Below are positions 36,701-46,573 of a stretch of 64,000 bases of DNA, one piece after another. Source of the DNA: Hermatobates lingyangjiaoensis (Eukaryota; Arthropoda; Insecta; Hemiptera; Hermatobatidae); assembly GCA_026182355.1 (NCBI GenBank), contig JAPFBL010000313.1:62001-126000 (forward strand), in the 5' to 3' direction. Position numbers and translations under genes: made by a program. Numbering within the stretch: position 1 is the first letter of the stretch; each line of letters opens with the position of its first letter. The notes beneath the pieces are model-generated. The model had not been told where the DNA came from, did no database searches, and saw only the letters and a list, made by a program, of their open reading frames with translations.

Positions 36701-39700
36701 ATGAAAGAGAATATCACAATGATGGAATCGAACAAGAAATAGCTTGGATAGAAGACTATAACTAACAGTCTCAAGAGATCACGTTTGGAGACTTCAAGTG
36801 CTCGCACCTCTTCATAATCGACTAGATGTTTGTATAGATAAATCTTCTGCGTAACTGTAAAACAAATACATATCTCAATCATCAGAAATATCACAAACTC
36901 AAAGATTTAAGTATCATATGAAAAACAGTTTTGGTGCTAGCTAAGTAATCTATTTATAAAATTAGATGAAATTCATTCTATACATGTCTCCTCATGAAGA
37001 CAAACAAATTTATTGACCTAATAACCTTTAATATAAGAAATAAATTAAATCATTTTTCTCTCAATTACGACAACAAATAACTAAAATTTTTAAAAATGTT
37101 TGATATTTTTCAATGACTTTTTTCTCTCTATAATGTGAAAATAACTAGGAGGATTGGAATTCTTCATTTTAGCTTCCGTCAGTTATTCTCATAGTTATGA
37201 GAAGAAATAAAAGCCGTAAAGAGAAGACGAGACCTGTAGCAGGGCTGTCCTTTGCTACTTGTGGGTGCGAAATACTGAAACCACTGTTCATCGCAACCAA
37301 CACTTTGATATACTTATTATCATTAAACGCCCTGATTAATTTATCTATGATTAACATTGGTTTATCCAATTTACACCCTAAGACCTACGGAAATAGGTAA
37401 GAAACTCGTAAGGAACAAAAAAGAAAACAAGATTAAAAAATGAATATTACTTAGCAATATATATATTTATACTTTTTCGTTGGAAATACGATCCAAAACG
37501 GACAAATATATTTCAATATAGAAAAAGAAACATAGAGAAATCAAAAGAACACACTTATAGTCTTTAATTTTTGGTTTGAACCGTCTTCAGGAGAGATAAG
37601 AGAGGGAAACCAAGCGCACTGGTTCAGAGACGGTTGAAGACGTCTTCCTCTCTTATCTCTTCTGAAGACGGTTCAAACCGAAAATTAAAGACTATAAGTG
37701 TGTTCTTTTGATTTCTCTATGTTTCTTTTTCTATATTGAACTATATATATTTATATATATATATATGATCAAACCACAATAAGAGATGAGAAAACAAGAC
37801 TAAGATATTTCAACCGTAACAAGCGGTCTTCGTCAGAGTCAAAAACCCAACTGAAACACTAGATGCAGAAAACATCTGGTGAGGGGTTGAGAAGAGTGGG
37901 AGGGAAGAGAGGTATTTTAAAAGGGTGAAAGCGCAGGAAAGGACTAATGTCCAGAAAGGGATGTTTGGGGAAACAAAGGAGTACAGTAAGAAAGAGTGAA
38001 AAAACTATCCGCTAGCAGTCAACCCTCTTAAAAGAGGCTATTGTCCTCGTAACGAAAGTATCAAGTTTGAAGAGACCGTTACTAATGTTTACAATATTTG
38101 ATCTATTAAAAGTTGAAAGATCTTAGTCTTGTTTTCCCATTTGTTATTGTGGTTTGATCATTCATGGTTGTTTCACGTGTTTATGTGAAATCTTTATATA
38201 TATATATAATATTTCGTTGAACAGCTGACTGTATTTCGCTGATGTCATTTTCTTCGCTAGTTTTTCAAGGTTTCTGAATACCTTCTTCTTTCCTTCATCC
38301 AAGCGTTGGAGAATGTTAATTAAGTTGGAACCGACATGTTTCGACTGGCTTCCAGTCATCTTCAGGGTGATTAATTAAAAGGGTGATAATTAAAATTATT
38401 ATTTTAATTAATCACCCTGAAGATGACTGGAAGCCAGTCGAAACATGTCGGTTCCAACTTAATTAACATTCTCCAACGCTTGGATGAAGGAAAGAAGAAG
38501 GTATTCAGAAACCTTGAAAAACTAGCGAAGAAAATGACATCAGCGAAATACGGTCAGCTGTTCAACGAAATATGCTTAAAAGAAGGACTGCTTCCAAATT
38601 TTACAAATATATATATACGAATATATATATATATATATATATATTCGCTTGATAAATGGAAGAACGATGCAACCTAAGGGAGTAAAATAAAGTAATTTGC
38701 ACCTCTGCTGGGATACATCAATCTTATAAAAAAATCTTGAACTAAGTGAAGAAGTAGTTGCTCAACTCTAACTTAAACTGTTACGTCCTCCCCAAACCAA
38801 CACCATATACAAAGTGGTTAAAATAGAATCTCTTTTGGATTATATTTCCAACTCGCAAAAGATGGAAACTTAAGGTTTATAAGAGTATTTGTGGTGACAC
38901 CAACAAAGAATTTAAGATCGAAAGAAAACACTTAACAATTATTCCGTAGAAACAGAACGTAGCAGTTGCTGGGAATCTGAAGCAAATGACAGATATGCTA
39001 TCGGTGAATCAACAAAGCAGGTGAGAAGTATGTCCTAATGGAAGTTATAAATATGACTCTAAAACTTAATAGCAAACACAGTGACACTATAAAGTATCGA
39101 CAGATTGCTAAACACACCATAGTAGAAATCGAAAAGCAAACCGATAAAATAAATCATCAGATAAATGAATACCAACACTAAACAAAAACAGTTCTTTTCT
39201 TCTTCTTGATTGGCTGAGATGTACATGTTATACATATGCATATTACTTGCCAAGTTGTTTGCCCCCTCTTATGCGTAATACTTCTTTTCCTTACCTTTTC
39301 ATATTTTGGCCAAAATATTTTAACCTCTGAGAAAGCTCAAATACGAAAAAGATGATCAGAGCTGTAAGATTTTCAACTATTCCTGCCATCTAATTTTAGT
39401 AGCAGTAAAAGCATACATTTTTTATGATATATATATTATATTAATCTGCAATGTTATATTTTTCTCTTGGTTGCTATTGAATTACCTTTGAGACAGTCTT
39501 CAATGATGCCTCTGTAGTACAAAGTCCATATTGGCAGTCCAAAGACATAGGTAACATGGGTTAAATGGTGCAACATTACTAAAAGTATGTCGAAATCGTG
39601 ATGATGTTTAGCAATGGATACCAAGAGCAGGGCAACAGTTACCAAACCAAAAGCCATATAAAACATTGAAGCCAACACTGATAGAACTTTGTTTCTGTTG

Positions 39701-39777
39701 TAAAAGCCACCTAATTCGATCAGAAATATTACTCTATTGTACCATTTATTAGAAGCAATCATTTCACTCTTTACCAT
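30930..39777 (-). CDS. Insect odorant receptor (7tm_6 family), at least six exons
   Basis: Odorant receptors are odorant-gated cation channel subunits in sensory-neuron dendrites that pair with the co-receptor Orco. Visible exons: 39777-39486, 39382-39295, 36854-36392, 35997-35898, 32548-32450 and about 31127-30930. The N-terminus MVKSEM... has the family LIELGGFY box and TM1-TM2. Exon 3 has TM3, TM4 and the signature IKECVKHHQFIIR; exon 4 has TM5 (FGGLIIFVIYTVSTVSLALA); exon 5 has TM6. Exon 6 has the C-terminal WY...P motif and ends with a phase-0 intron after HGFSQ, the conserved last OR intron. Junctions 1/2, 3/4 and 4/5 are in phase. Exon 2 ends in phase 2 but exon 3 expects phase 1, and the exon 6 acceptor and the last short exon were not found. 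A small exon may be missed, or the gene may be damaged. Confidence 0.85.
32010..32225. repeat. Family A inverted pair
   Basis: The minus core at 32052-32094 and plus core at 32103-32145 are only about 8 bases apart, so the hairpin has almost no loop. It lies in intron 5 of the odorant receptor. The plus arm ends GATTGTTATTTCACGTGTTTATGTGAAATC. Confidence 0.8.
32242..32261. repeat. Poly-C tract
   Basis: An uninterrupted C run of 16-17 bases just outside the family A pair. Confidence 0.8.
32450..32548 (-). CDS. Odorant receptor exon 5 (TM6)
   Basis: Acceptor TTTTCAG before 32548 and donor GTAAGT at 32449. 33 codons from DDFALKVKFM to EYVFDA, with a hydrophobic segment for TM6. Phase 0 at both ends, matching exon 4. 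Confidence 0.8.
33339..33375 (+). ncRNA. Degenerate hammerhead-like motif, family I
   Basis: UUGAAGA-U-GGAC-AAC-GUCC-GAA-ACCGGU-U-GAA. Stem II GGAC/GUCC is perfect and ACCGGU is self-complementary, but the leading C of CUGANGA is U. The frame opened by the AUG in the core runs MDNVRNRLNDSC before a stop soon after. Confidence 0.45.
33588..34340. mobile_element. Non-autonomous hAT-like element, family 3, perfect 8-bp target duplication
   Basis: ATTTAGAT flanks both ends exactly (33580-33587 and 34341-34348). The termini are CAGGGGTTCTCAAACTTTTT and CCTTTGAGAATAACTG, an imperfect inverted repeat. ATAGACCCCC motifs are subterminal on both sides. The inside holds a (GT)n microsatellite (about 33693-33758) and a T/A-rich 3' half. 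No transposase is present. It sits in intron 4 of the odorant receptor. Confidence 0.85.
34795..35095. repeat. Family B inverted pair
   Basis: Outer arms GAGGTAAAATGGATAAACAAAC and their mirror enclose GAAC-TTTTATTCAACGCG. The cores are at 34865-34898 (minus) and 34996-35038 (plus), and the central loop is built from TTGGTCAAGTGAAAACAAC inverted. It lies in intron 4 of the odorant receptor. Confidence 0.8.
34996..35038 (+). ncRNA. Hammerhead ribozyme-like motif, family B
   Basis: UUUUC-CUGAUGA-U-GAACAC-AAA-GUGUUC-GAA-ACGCGU-U-GAAUA. Stem II is 6 perfect pairs, stem III the self-pairing ACGCGU, and stem I UUUUC/GAAUA (4 of 5). All hammerhead core bases are present, with one extra U after CUGAUGA. 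Confidence 0.65.
35898..35997 (-). CDS. Odorant receptor exon 4 (TM5)
   Basis: The acceptor CAG precedes 35997 and the donor GTAACA follows 35898. The first base completes the Arg codon split with exon 3 (CG|A), then FHEQIQEFGGLIIF ... ALAGPVYLL. HHQFIIR|FHEQIQEF is the canonical OR junction before TM5. Confidence 0.85.
36392..36854 (-). CDS. Odorant receptor exon 3 (TM3-TM4)
   Basis: Acceptor TTTTACAG before 36854 and donor GTATTA after 36392. Encodes about 154 residues with two membrane segments (LLRLLVIVFYPSYFLF; FQVTFMYTFGMLIYFYVITL) and the intracellular HIKECVKHHQFII signature. Confidence 0.85.
37169..37400 (-). other. Unrecognised 66-codon open frame
   Basis: The minus strand reads LDKPMLIIDKLIRAFNDN, KYIKVLVAMNSG and a hydrophobic tail to a stop at 37169. 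It is GC-richer than its flanks and lies in intron 2 of the odorant receptor. The splice phases do not suit insertion between OR exons 2 and 3. It may be a transposon remnant; no domain is recognised. Confidence 0.3.
37540..37750. repeat. Family E inverted pair
   Basis: AGAAAAAGAAACATAGAGAAATC at the left mirrors the right end. The cores are at 37560-37596 (minus) and 37658-37691 (plus). The centre carries CACTGGTTCAGAGACGGTTG, and (TA)n follows the right arm. Confidence 0.75.
37658..37691 (+). ncRNA. Hammerhead ribozyme-like motif, family E
   Basis: UCUU-CUGAAGA-C-GGUU-CAA-ACC-GAA-AAUU-A-AAGA. Stem I UCUU/AAGA is perfect here, while the minus-strand partner and the copy at 41034-41068 have UCUC with GAGA: a compensatory change within one family. 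Confidence 0.65.
37766..38200. repeat. Family A pair separated by 270 bases of filler
   Basis: Minus arm with core 37798-37840. A plus arm from about 38112 lacks the CUGANGA half and starts at GTTGAAAGATCTTAGTC, ending TTTCACGTGTTTATGTGAAATC and (TA)n. The filler GATGCAGAAAACATCTGGTG also occurs in the copy at 58930-59430, so it belongs to the longer form of the family. Confidence 0.7.
38200..38645. pseudogene. Head-to-head pair of Penelope-like element 5' ends
   Basis: Two copies of the same sequence in inverted orientation (38200-38388 minus, 38400-38645 plus) meet at a TTAATTAAAATAATTTTAATTAA centre and run outward into (TA)n. Each starts with a hammerhead core and opens a frame MTGSQSKHVGSN..., LQRLDEGKKKVFRNLEKLAKK, with FNEICLKEGLLPNFTN in the plus arm. 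This is the N-terminal region of a PLE reverse transcriptase. Both frames die in the TA tract. It lies in intron 2 of the odorant receptor. Confidence 0.75.
38414..38452 (+). ncRNA. Hammerhead ribozyme-like motif, family K, overlapping the PLE start codon
   Basis: ACC-CUGAAGA-U-GACUGG-AAG-CCAGUC-GAA-ACAUGU-C-GGU. Stem I is ACC/GGU, stem II 6 pairs, stem III ACAUGU, and cleavage is expected after C38449. The bases A9-U-G form the ATG (38423-38425) of the PLE frame. The mirror core is at 38330-38369 (minus). Confidence 0.7.
39295..39382 (-). CDS. Odorant receptor exon 2
   Basis: Acceptor GGCAG before 39382 and donor GTAAGG after 39295. The first two bases complete Gly with exon 1, followed by IVENLTALIIFFVFELSQRL and KYFGQNMK. 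It ends in phase 2, which does not suit exon 3. Confidence 0.7.
39486..39777 (-). CDS. Odorant receptor exon 1 (start, TM1-TM2)
   Basis: ATG at 39777-39775 lies 4 bases inside a good acceptor (TTTTCAG|GAGA), so a 5'-UTR intron probably precedes it. Encodes 97 residues: the LIELGGFY box, TM1 near residues 30-52 and TM2 near 63-83. The donor is GTAATT after 39486, in phase 1. Confidence 0.75.
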
Positions 39778-39829
39778 TCTCCTGAAAAGAAGTTTACATA
39801 TAAATTCTGTAATGTTAATATATAACACT

Positions 39830-40860
39830 CAGCATGAGTGTTCCATGAAATCAGTATTTAAAAAACTAAAAAGTAATACCCACAATTACGTAATATGTAT
39901 TTTAGAACAAATATCTACTCCAATAGTATAACAAATACCAATTACTGTATTAAATTATAAAAACAACATGCTTCTAACGGCAAAATTAACTTCACATACG
40001 ATCTTAAAAGATCTATATATTATAAAATTTTATAATTCAAATATAAACTAAGACAAGAAAAAAATCTATATAATCATTAATTAGAAGGGATGAAAACAGT
40101 CGGTATATGTACAATTTAAACATAATTTTGTACAGTACAAATAATAATGATTTGAGATGTATTCATTTAACTTTATGTTATTAAAAAACAATTGTGTTAT
40201 TTATAAATCTATTGTAAGAAGGAACAAATATGAAAATATATACGAGTATATAGGAATGATTACGATTCTAAAATAATGTTGTTCTTTATAGTACATCGAT
40301 ATACCATAAATAATAAAAATAATAATATAATAAAATAATAAAATTATTCTGAATAATAAAGTCATACTTCAAAATTTTGCAGGACAGGAAGGTCAAGAAA
40401 ATGACGGTTTATGAAGTTGACTTTAACTCCAAGCCAAGAAGTTGTACGCCAACTAAAGTGCAAGCTTGTCAATAACACTAAAGGTATCCATAATTAAATC
40501 TAATGAAAACTTAAAGTCAATAAATTCTGAAAGGGGCTTTTGCTTGTATTTTAGCTAATAAATTATTTTACTGAAAAAATAGCTCAACAACATCCCTAGT
40601 GGTTTTATAAATATTTAACGTAATCAAAAGTCAAACAGCACTTTTTTAAAAGTAAAACAAAAAATATTTTCATTTTGTCATCTGAATGTCTAAATTTTAC
40701 ACTATTCAATTATCTCTTTTAAACATTTATAAAAAGTTACAACAAATTCTTCTGTTTTACAAAACTCAAAAAAATGTACCTTAAAAAACTATTTTTTTTA
40801 GAGCCACTCTACATAAATATATTTAAATGTTTTCTTGTCTCTACGACATGTATTTAACAC
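39830..40860. other. AT-rich stretch between the odorant receptor and the FAD synthase gene
   Basis: Upstream of the odorant receptor start. No further exon or element was recognised; the OR promoter and 5'-UTR exon would lie here. Confidence 0.4.
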
Positions 40861-40864
40861 TATT

Positions 40865-41005
40865 TTTCTTTTTTATCAAGGTTTGGTCTTCCTTCAAACA
40901 ATACAACACCTTTAAGCCAACGTTTCGTCCTTATTTGTAGCCCTGAAGATGTCTACAAAATATAGACGAAACGCCGCCTTAAGGGTGTTGTATTGTTTGA
41001 ACACA
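40865..41005. repeat. Family J short inverted element
   Basis: CAAACAATACAACACC and its mirror GGGTGTTGTATTGTTTG enclose AAGCCAACGTTTCGTCC and the plus core at 40940-40977: GCC-CUGAAGA-U-GUCUA-CAAAA-UAUAGAC-GAA-ACGCC-GCC. The opposing arm keeps the fuller ACGU-U-GGC. Stem I is GCC/GGC between consensus halves. Confidence 0.65.
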
Positions 41006-41320
41006 CACAGAACTAAGGAACAAACACACATAGTCTCTAATTTTCGGTTGAACAGTCATCAGGAGAGTTGAGATAGGGACACCAAGCGAACTTGTGAAGC
41101 GACGGTTGGAGACCCATAGATATAATGTATATATATACATTGTAAACAGGAAAACTATATATATATATATATATATAGTTCACACAGGAAAGAGAAAAAC
41201 AAATAAAACACACAAAAAACGACTCACAACGATATTTCGACATTCGTTGTCGTCATCGGGCAGAAGTAGTCCCTTTGAGTAGCTGATGCTAACTAAAACT
41301 CCCCCCCCCCCCCCCCAAAT
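41005..41320 (-). repeat. Family E arm followed by family C arm, with (TA)n between
   Basis: The family E core lies at 41034-41068 on the minus strand (CTC-CUGAUGA-C...GAA-AAUU-A-GAG), with a GCGAACTTGTGAAGCGACGG tail. After (TA)n (41157-41176) a family C arm follows, with its core at 41227-41264 and a GTAGTCCCTTTGAGTAGCTG tail. A C run of about 16 lies at 41300-41316. Confidence 0.7.
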
Positions 41321-41619
41321 AAAATAAAAGGTAAGGATGATAGGAGGGGGTAAGGTGCCTCCTGTTAAACGCACCGTTAGCCAAGGAAAACGTATAGAAA
41401 GTATAGAAATATGAATCTATATATATATAGAACGCAAGAAAAAAGAACAGGGTCAGTTTTAATCAAAGGTAATTTTCATTGTTTGATTATCACCCATTGT
41501 GTGTCCAGCTTTCTATACGTTTTCCTTGGCTAACAGTCCACTTGACAGGAGGCACCTTACCCCCTCCTATCATCCTTCCCTTTTATTTTATTTGGGAGAG
41601 GGGGTGGGATGTTTTAGTT

Positions 41620-41850
41620 ACCAACGACCAACGAATATATCCGCGCACTATAGTGCACGTCGTAACTAGCAGTTCCAGACCAGAGGCCTTCTACTGCTTG
41701 CTTACTGTGCTACTATAACTTGTAATGTCAGTAATTCATGTCAGATATAAGTTAGTCTGTACAGTAATGATGTCGTATTCGCGGTCATGTGGTCTTGTTA
41801 GTCATAGTTTTCCATGTTTTTAGTCATGAGCTGGAAAGGTAGTCAGATAG
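41620..41850 (+). repeat. Dispersed repeat R2, copy 1
   Basis: ACCAACGACCAACGA, then CGCGCACTATAGTGCACG, GCAGTTCCAGACCAGAGGCC and a TCGTATTCGCGGTCATGTGG block. The same series recurs at 51635-51850 (plus) and 53830-54065 (minus). It is probably the terminal part of a retroelement whose coding region is lost. Confidence 0.55.
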
Positions 41851-41870
41851 TCACTGGATGAAGTAATTAT

Positions 41871-42122
41871 TCAGTGAGGTTGAGGAAGGTTGGCGACAGG
41901 ATTTAGAGTTTGTACAAGGGGGTTTGGATGAGTAGATAGTTTGTTGTCTTCATTGGTAGTAAGTCGAGTGATGTAACTATCTATGGATTCCATTTTCAAG
42001 TCATGGTGAATATCAACATTACGGGCGTACCAAGGAGCCCTGGCTATAAGGCGGGGTTTTAGCTCTTTGACAACTAGCTTCCTCAAAAGGCCCTTAAAAC
42101 AATTTCTCTTTTTATCTAACAT
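41871..42122 (-). pseudogene. Jockey-like reverse transcriptase C-terminal fragment
   Basis: Carries the conserved (A)APWYxRNxDIHxDL block (ARAPWYARNVDIHHDLKM), then a YITRL helix and HPNPLVQTL. This is the order at the C-terminus of Jockey/CR1-type non-LTR reverse transcriptases. About 84 codons remain. Confidence 0.75.
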
Positions 42123-43040
42123 GCGGTAATATCTTTGATCGTAGATTTATCTATGTTAGATATAAACACAACATATATGTGGCATTTATATGTTCAATGT
42201 ATATATATTTCAATATCTTATTGAATAGTGTGTCATTTCAAAGTTTTACTATTTTCTTCAATATTTGTTTCTAGTTTTTTTTCCTTCTTGCCTTAGGTCT
42301 TCTAGAAATGTGCCTATATATTAGGTGTTGTTCTTGTATATTCAAAAGCTGATTTTATCCTTGCGGATCAGTAAATTTGCTGTTGTTAATATATATTTTG
42401 CAACTATGCAAATAAGTGAATATTTCTAATTCTACTTCACCCTAAGTCTATGTAAAGTTTTATATAATATCTGGGATACCAATTTGTGTTGTAATGAAGA
42501 TATAAAAACACATGAAGAAGGTGCCATAGAAATTTTGTTAAGCTAATTGAAATGTTAGCATTAAATGAATGACTTGAAACTGGAAATCTGATCTGTGATA
42601 AATTTTTTGTTTCATTCTATTTTAATTACGATACTTTAACGAATTTCTTATCATGATTAGAATGAGAGAAAGGAAACACCAAGCTTCCACGTAAAAGATT
42701 TTTTTTGTAAAGATCTCCTTACTACGACAGATGTAACCTGAAGATGAACAGTAAGTGGTCAAAACTCCTCGATGTTGTATAAAATCTTTTATACCATACA
42801 ATAGAGGATTTCATAAGTCATGAATCGTTAAATCATATACATGAGGTTTGGAAGTAAAGATTAAACATCCTTTAATGTTCCTTCTGTCTGATCCCTCCAA
42901 CTTTAACTTTTTTTTTTTCAAATCAATGATTTTAAGGTTTTCATTAAATAAAAACATAATAAATATTAACAGAATATTATTTTATTTACAATTCAACGGC
43001 TAAATCGAAAAAAGGAATTTTTTTTTTTATGAATTTCAAA

Positions 43041-43173
43041 TTATTTTCGCCCAGATCTTTCACAATCCGAATCTTCTAGAAGATAAGCTGGGTGGTACTT
43101 AACCTCACCTCCTTCAGTGTAGGCCAACTTAGAATTAGGCTTCGTGTTCGTCTGGCTCCCTAGTGATGTGTAC
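43041..43173 (-). CDS. FLAD1: FAD synthase last exon
   Basis: Acceptor TGATTTCAG before 43173. One base completes Gly, then [37 protein letters not shown] and a stop at 43041. The YTSLGS and (Y)PAYLLE motifs are the conserved end of eukaryotic FAD synthases. The intron before it is about 6.35 kb. Confidence 0.9.
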
Positions 43174-46151
43174 CTGAAATCAAATCGTATTTCCAAATAT
43201 AATTGAATTATATCTAGGTGAAAAGACCTAAACAAAATAATATAAAAAAAATATGAATCCAAATGAAATAATAATCTTTTTATTTGCTACAGTTGAATTC
43301 TTTTCTCTGTTTAATTATACACGAATAAACAGCAGTATTATAAATTAACCATATTAACATTAAATTGATTTCAGATATGTTCTAATATTTAATTATTTTT
43401 GGTTTCTTACCTCATAACAATTAATATATACGAGTTAAAGTTAATTGATTTTCTTGAAAACAGTAATTAAATTTGTTGTACAATATTTTCTTAATTATGC
43501 ATTTGTATAAATGTCTAATTTAAAATATTTCAAACTGTTTTCAAATTATTGCCAATTCTATAAAAATAAACCAATTATTTATAAAAATTCAGTTAACAAC
43601 ATTCTAAAAACGTCATATTTATTTTGTGTACCATTGAATAACCAAGCAATATTTAATTCTGAAGAAAGTTTTGGAATAGAAAGCTGTTCAACCATACAAT
43701 CAATCCCAATTAGCTTTACTAATTACTTAAAATTATACTTTCAATAAAGATATGGATGAGCAAAATTCTTAATGGCATTTATAAAAATTATTACTTGATA
43801 AATAATAATAAATAAATATTAATAATAAATATTTATAAATAAATAATAATAACATAACTTGGTGAATGAAAATACACAATTAAAAACAAGGTTGCAAAAT
43901 AAAAGCCAATATTATTCTTCAGCACAGTTCAATTGATTTTGCATAAGTAATTTACTTAGCTAACTAAATTAAAGAAGTAATAATTCTAATACAATTTGGA
44001 TGAGTCAGTACTTTGAACCTCGACTCTTTCTCATAAACTTCTTTTCCTGACTACGATCAAGTACGAAATATTGAAAGCTAGTTCTACTACACTGTTTTCA
44101 TTTCCTATTGTTTTCTCTCCTTAATAACTTTTTCCTCTGGTCTTATTTATTGTTATAATTTTAACTAATAATATTCATTTAAATAAAGCATCAAAGACAT
44201 CTTGAATGTCCTTTTCACACAATTCCTCTAATACACGGGAGTCTTTCCTCATCTTTTCTTTTATATACTGTGAGGCACTACTAATGTAAATGATCCACAT
44301 GTCTCCACTAAACGTTAGTTTTAGTCAATGGTTTTTGAGAAAAGTTCCTCCCAAGGTGCTATTTTTGGTATAATTTCATTATTATCCTTCAAACAGGGTG
44401 GCTTATACCGTATCCAAAAGCTTTCAATAAATAAAAAGTCAACAATTTTTTTTATTTTATTCCAAAACTGACATTTTCGGTTATTGAAAAATTCTGAACT
44501 TTTTTTTTAAGTTAATGAATGCTGCGGTTAGATTGACATACATTAATTAAATAATTTTTCTTAGTAGTTAATGATCAAACCACAATAAGAAAATGGGAAA
44601 ACAAGACTAAGATATTTCAACCCAACTAAGTTGGGTTTTTGACTCTGACGAAGACCGCTTGTTACGGTTGAAAGATCTTGTCTTGTTTTCCCATTTTGTT
44701 ATTGTGGTTTGATAATTGATTGTTATTTCACTGAACGTTCAGTTGGGTTTTTGACTCTGACGAAGACCGCTTGTTACGGTTGAAAGATCTTAGTCTTGTT
44801 TTCCCATTTCTTATTGTGGTTTGATCATTGATATATATATATATATAATATATATATACTATATATACCATGATAAACGAAAAACGGTCCGGCAGGACAG
44901 ATAACACTTAAAATAAACAGTGACACATAGACTGAAACAAAACAAAAGACTCACTTATCAATATTTCGACCGTAATGGCGGTCGTCCTCAGGACAAGAAG
45001 TGAATTGACAGTGGGACGACAGTCAACTCAACTCAACTGACAGTCAACTCAAGTTGACTGTCGTCTCTCCGTCAATTCACTTCTTCTCCTGAGGACGACC
45101 GCCATTACGGTCGAAATATTGAAAAGTGAGTCTTTTGTTATGTTTCAGTCTATGTGTCACTGTTTATTTTAAGTATATATATATATAAAATAAATATTAT
45201 ATATAATATTTATAAATATTATATATAATATTTATAAATATATATAATAAAATTGTGACAAAGAAAATATAAAAAATATCAAGCAAAAGATGAAAGACAA
45301 AACTGTCTATAATGAACAAAACAACGCCCATTATATGATCCAGATACAGCCGGAAGTTATTTATTCTAGGTCCAAGGAGACAAGTATGGGTCTCCTCAGA
45401 TTCTTCTTAGAGTAATATTGACAGCGCGAGGATTTCGACACAGAAACAATAACTAAATCCAAGCCATGAATAAGCATAAACAGCAATACTTAGTATGTTA
45501 AGCTGGTTGAATATTTTCCTGAGACCATTCATACAAAGACTCAGCTTAATGCAAGCTAAACCAGCATAAAAAGCATCACACTGAGTGCAATCCTATCGGC
45601 AGTCGCAGTTAACGGGAAATCCAGGATTGATTGAAAAAAACAAAATATTGTAGATATTGTTGTCAAGAATGGAATTGAAATTGAGTTAATGCTGAGACAA
45701 GTTTGACAGATACGACATCTGTTCTCATCCATACCATTAACGTGTTTAGAAGGTAAACTGGGGACAAATTCAACTGAGACTGGCCTACTTCTAGTGAAAT
45801 GCAAAATTGGAATTACCAACAATGGAGGAGATGAAAGGGGGAAGAAAAGAGTATAGGAAATACTCTCAAGAGGAAACAACTGTTTAATGGGCGCAAGAAA
45901 AGGTACTAACAAAGAACAACAAATTACTCCGAATTTCTCCTTGGTCCAGATCGGTGAAGTATCTCAGCTTCTACAACGTGACTGTCAATTAAATAAGGAC
46001 GATATCTCTCTTTTCAGAAAATTGGATTCTAACAGATTTAGGAGGAATACACGGCATTGGATATATCACAGACTTGGAGTACAGGAACGAAAAGGATGCT
46101 GTCATGGGCTTCTTAATATAAATGAGGTGCCAACAATCATAATAATTATAC

Positions 46152-46182
<31 letters not shown>

Positions 46183-46533
46183 ACAGATTCAATAATATAT
46201 CGACCGTTTGAGAGAACACACACACATACACACATATTTATATATATATATATATATATATACATATATAGAAAGCAGTGTCATTAATTCTTATTTTTTT
46301 ATGTATGCATATATATATATATAAAAAGATTTCACATAAACACGTGAAACAACAATCAATGATCAAACCACAATAAGAAATGGGAAAACAAGACTAAGAT
46401 CTTTCAACCGTAACAAGCGGTCTTCGTCAGAGTCAAAAACCCAACAGTTGGGTTTTTGACTCTGACGAAGACCGCTTGTTACGGTTGAAAGATCTTAGTC
46501 TTGTTTTCCCATTTCTTATTCTGGTTTGATCAT

Positions 46534-46573
<40 letters not shown>

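Noticed and set aside
38162..38677. Two 65-84 codon frames with the same N-terminus, on opposite strands, as a duplicated host gene
   Set aside because: They are the mirrored arms of a palindromic PLE 5' end, truncated in (TA)n; the Ile-Tyr tails are translated microsatellite.
42733..42770. CCTGAAGATGAACAG...GGTCAAAAC as another hammerhead
   Set aside because: The CUGAAGAUG box is present, but no convincing stem II closes before AAAAC, so it could be chance or too decayed.
43041..43262. 43041-43262 as an independent small gene or as the last exon of the TipE-like gene
   Set aside because: YTSLGS...PAYLLE is the conserved C-terminus of FAD synthase and splices in phase to 49524. Upstream of 43173 the frame is intron.
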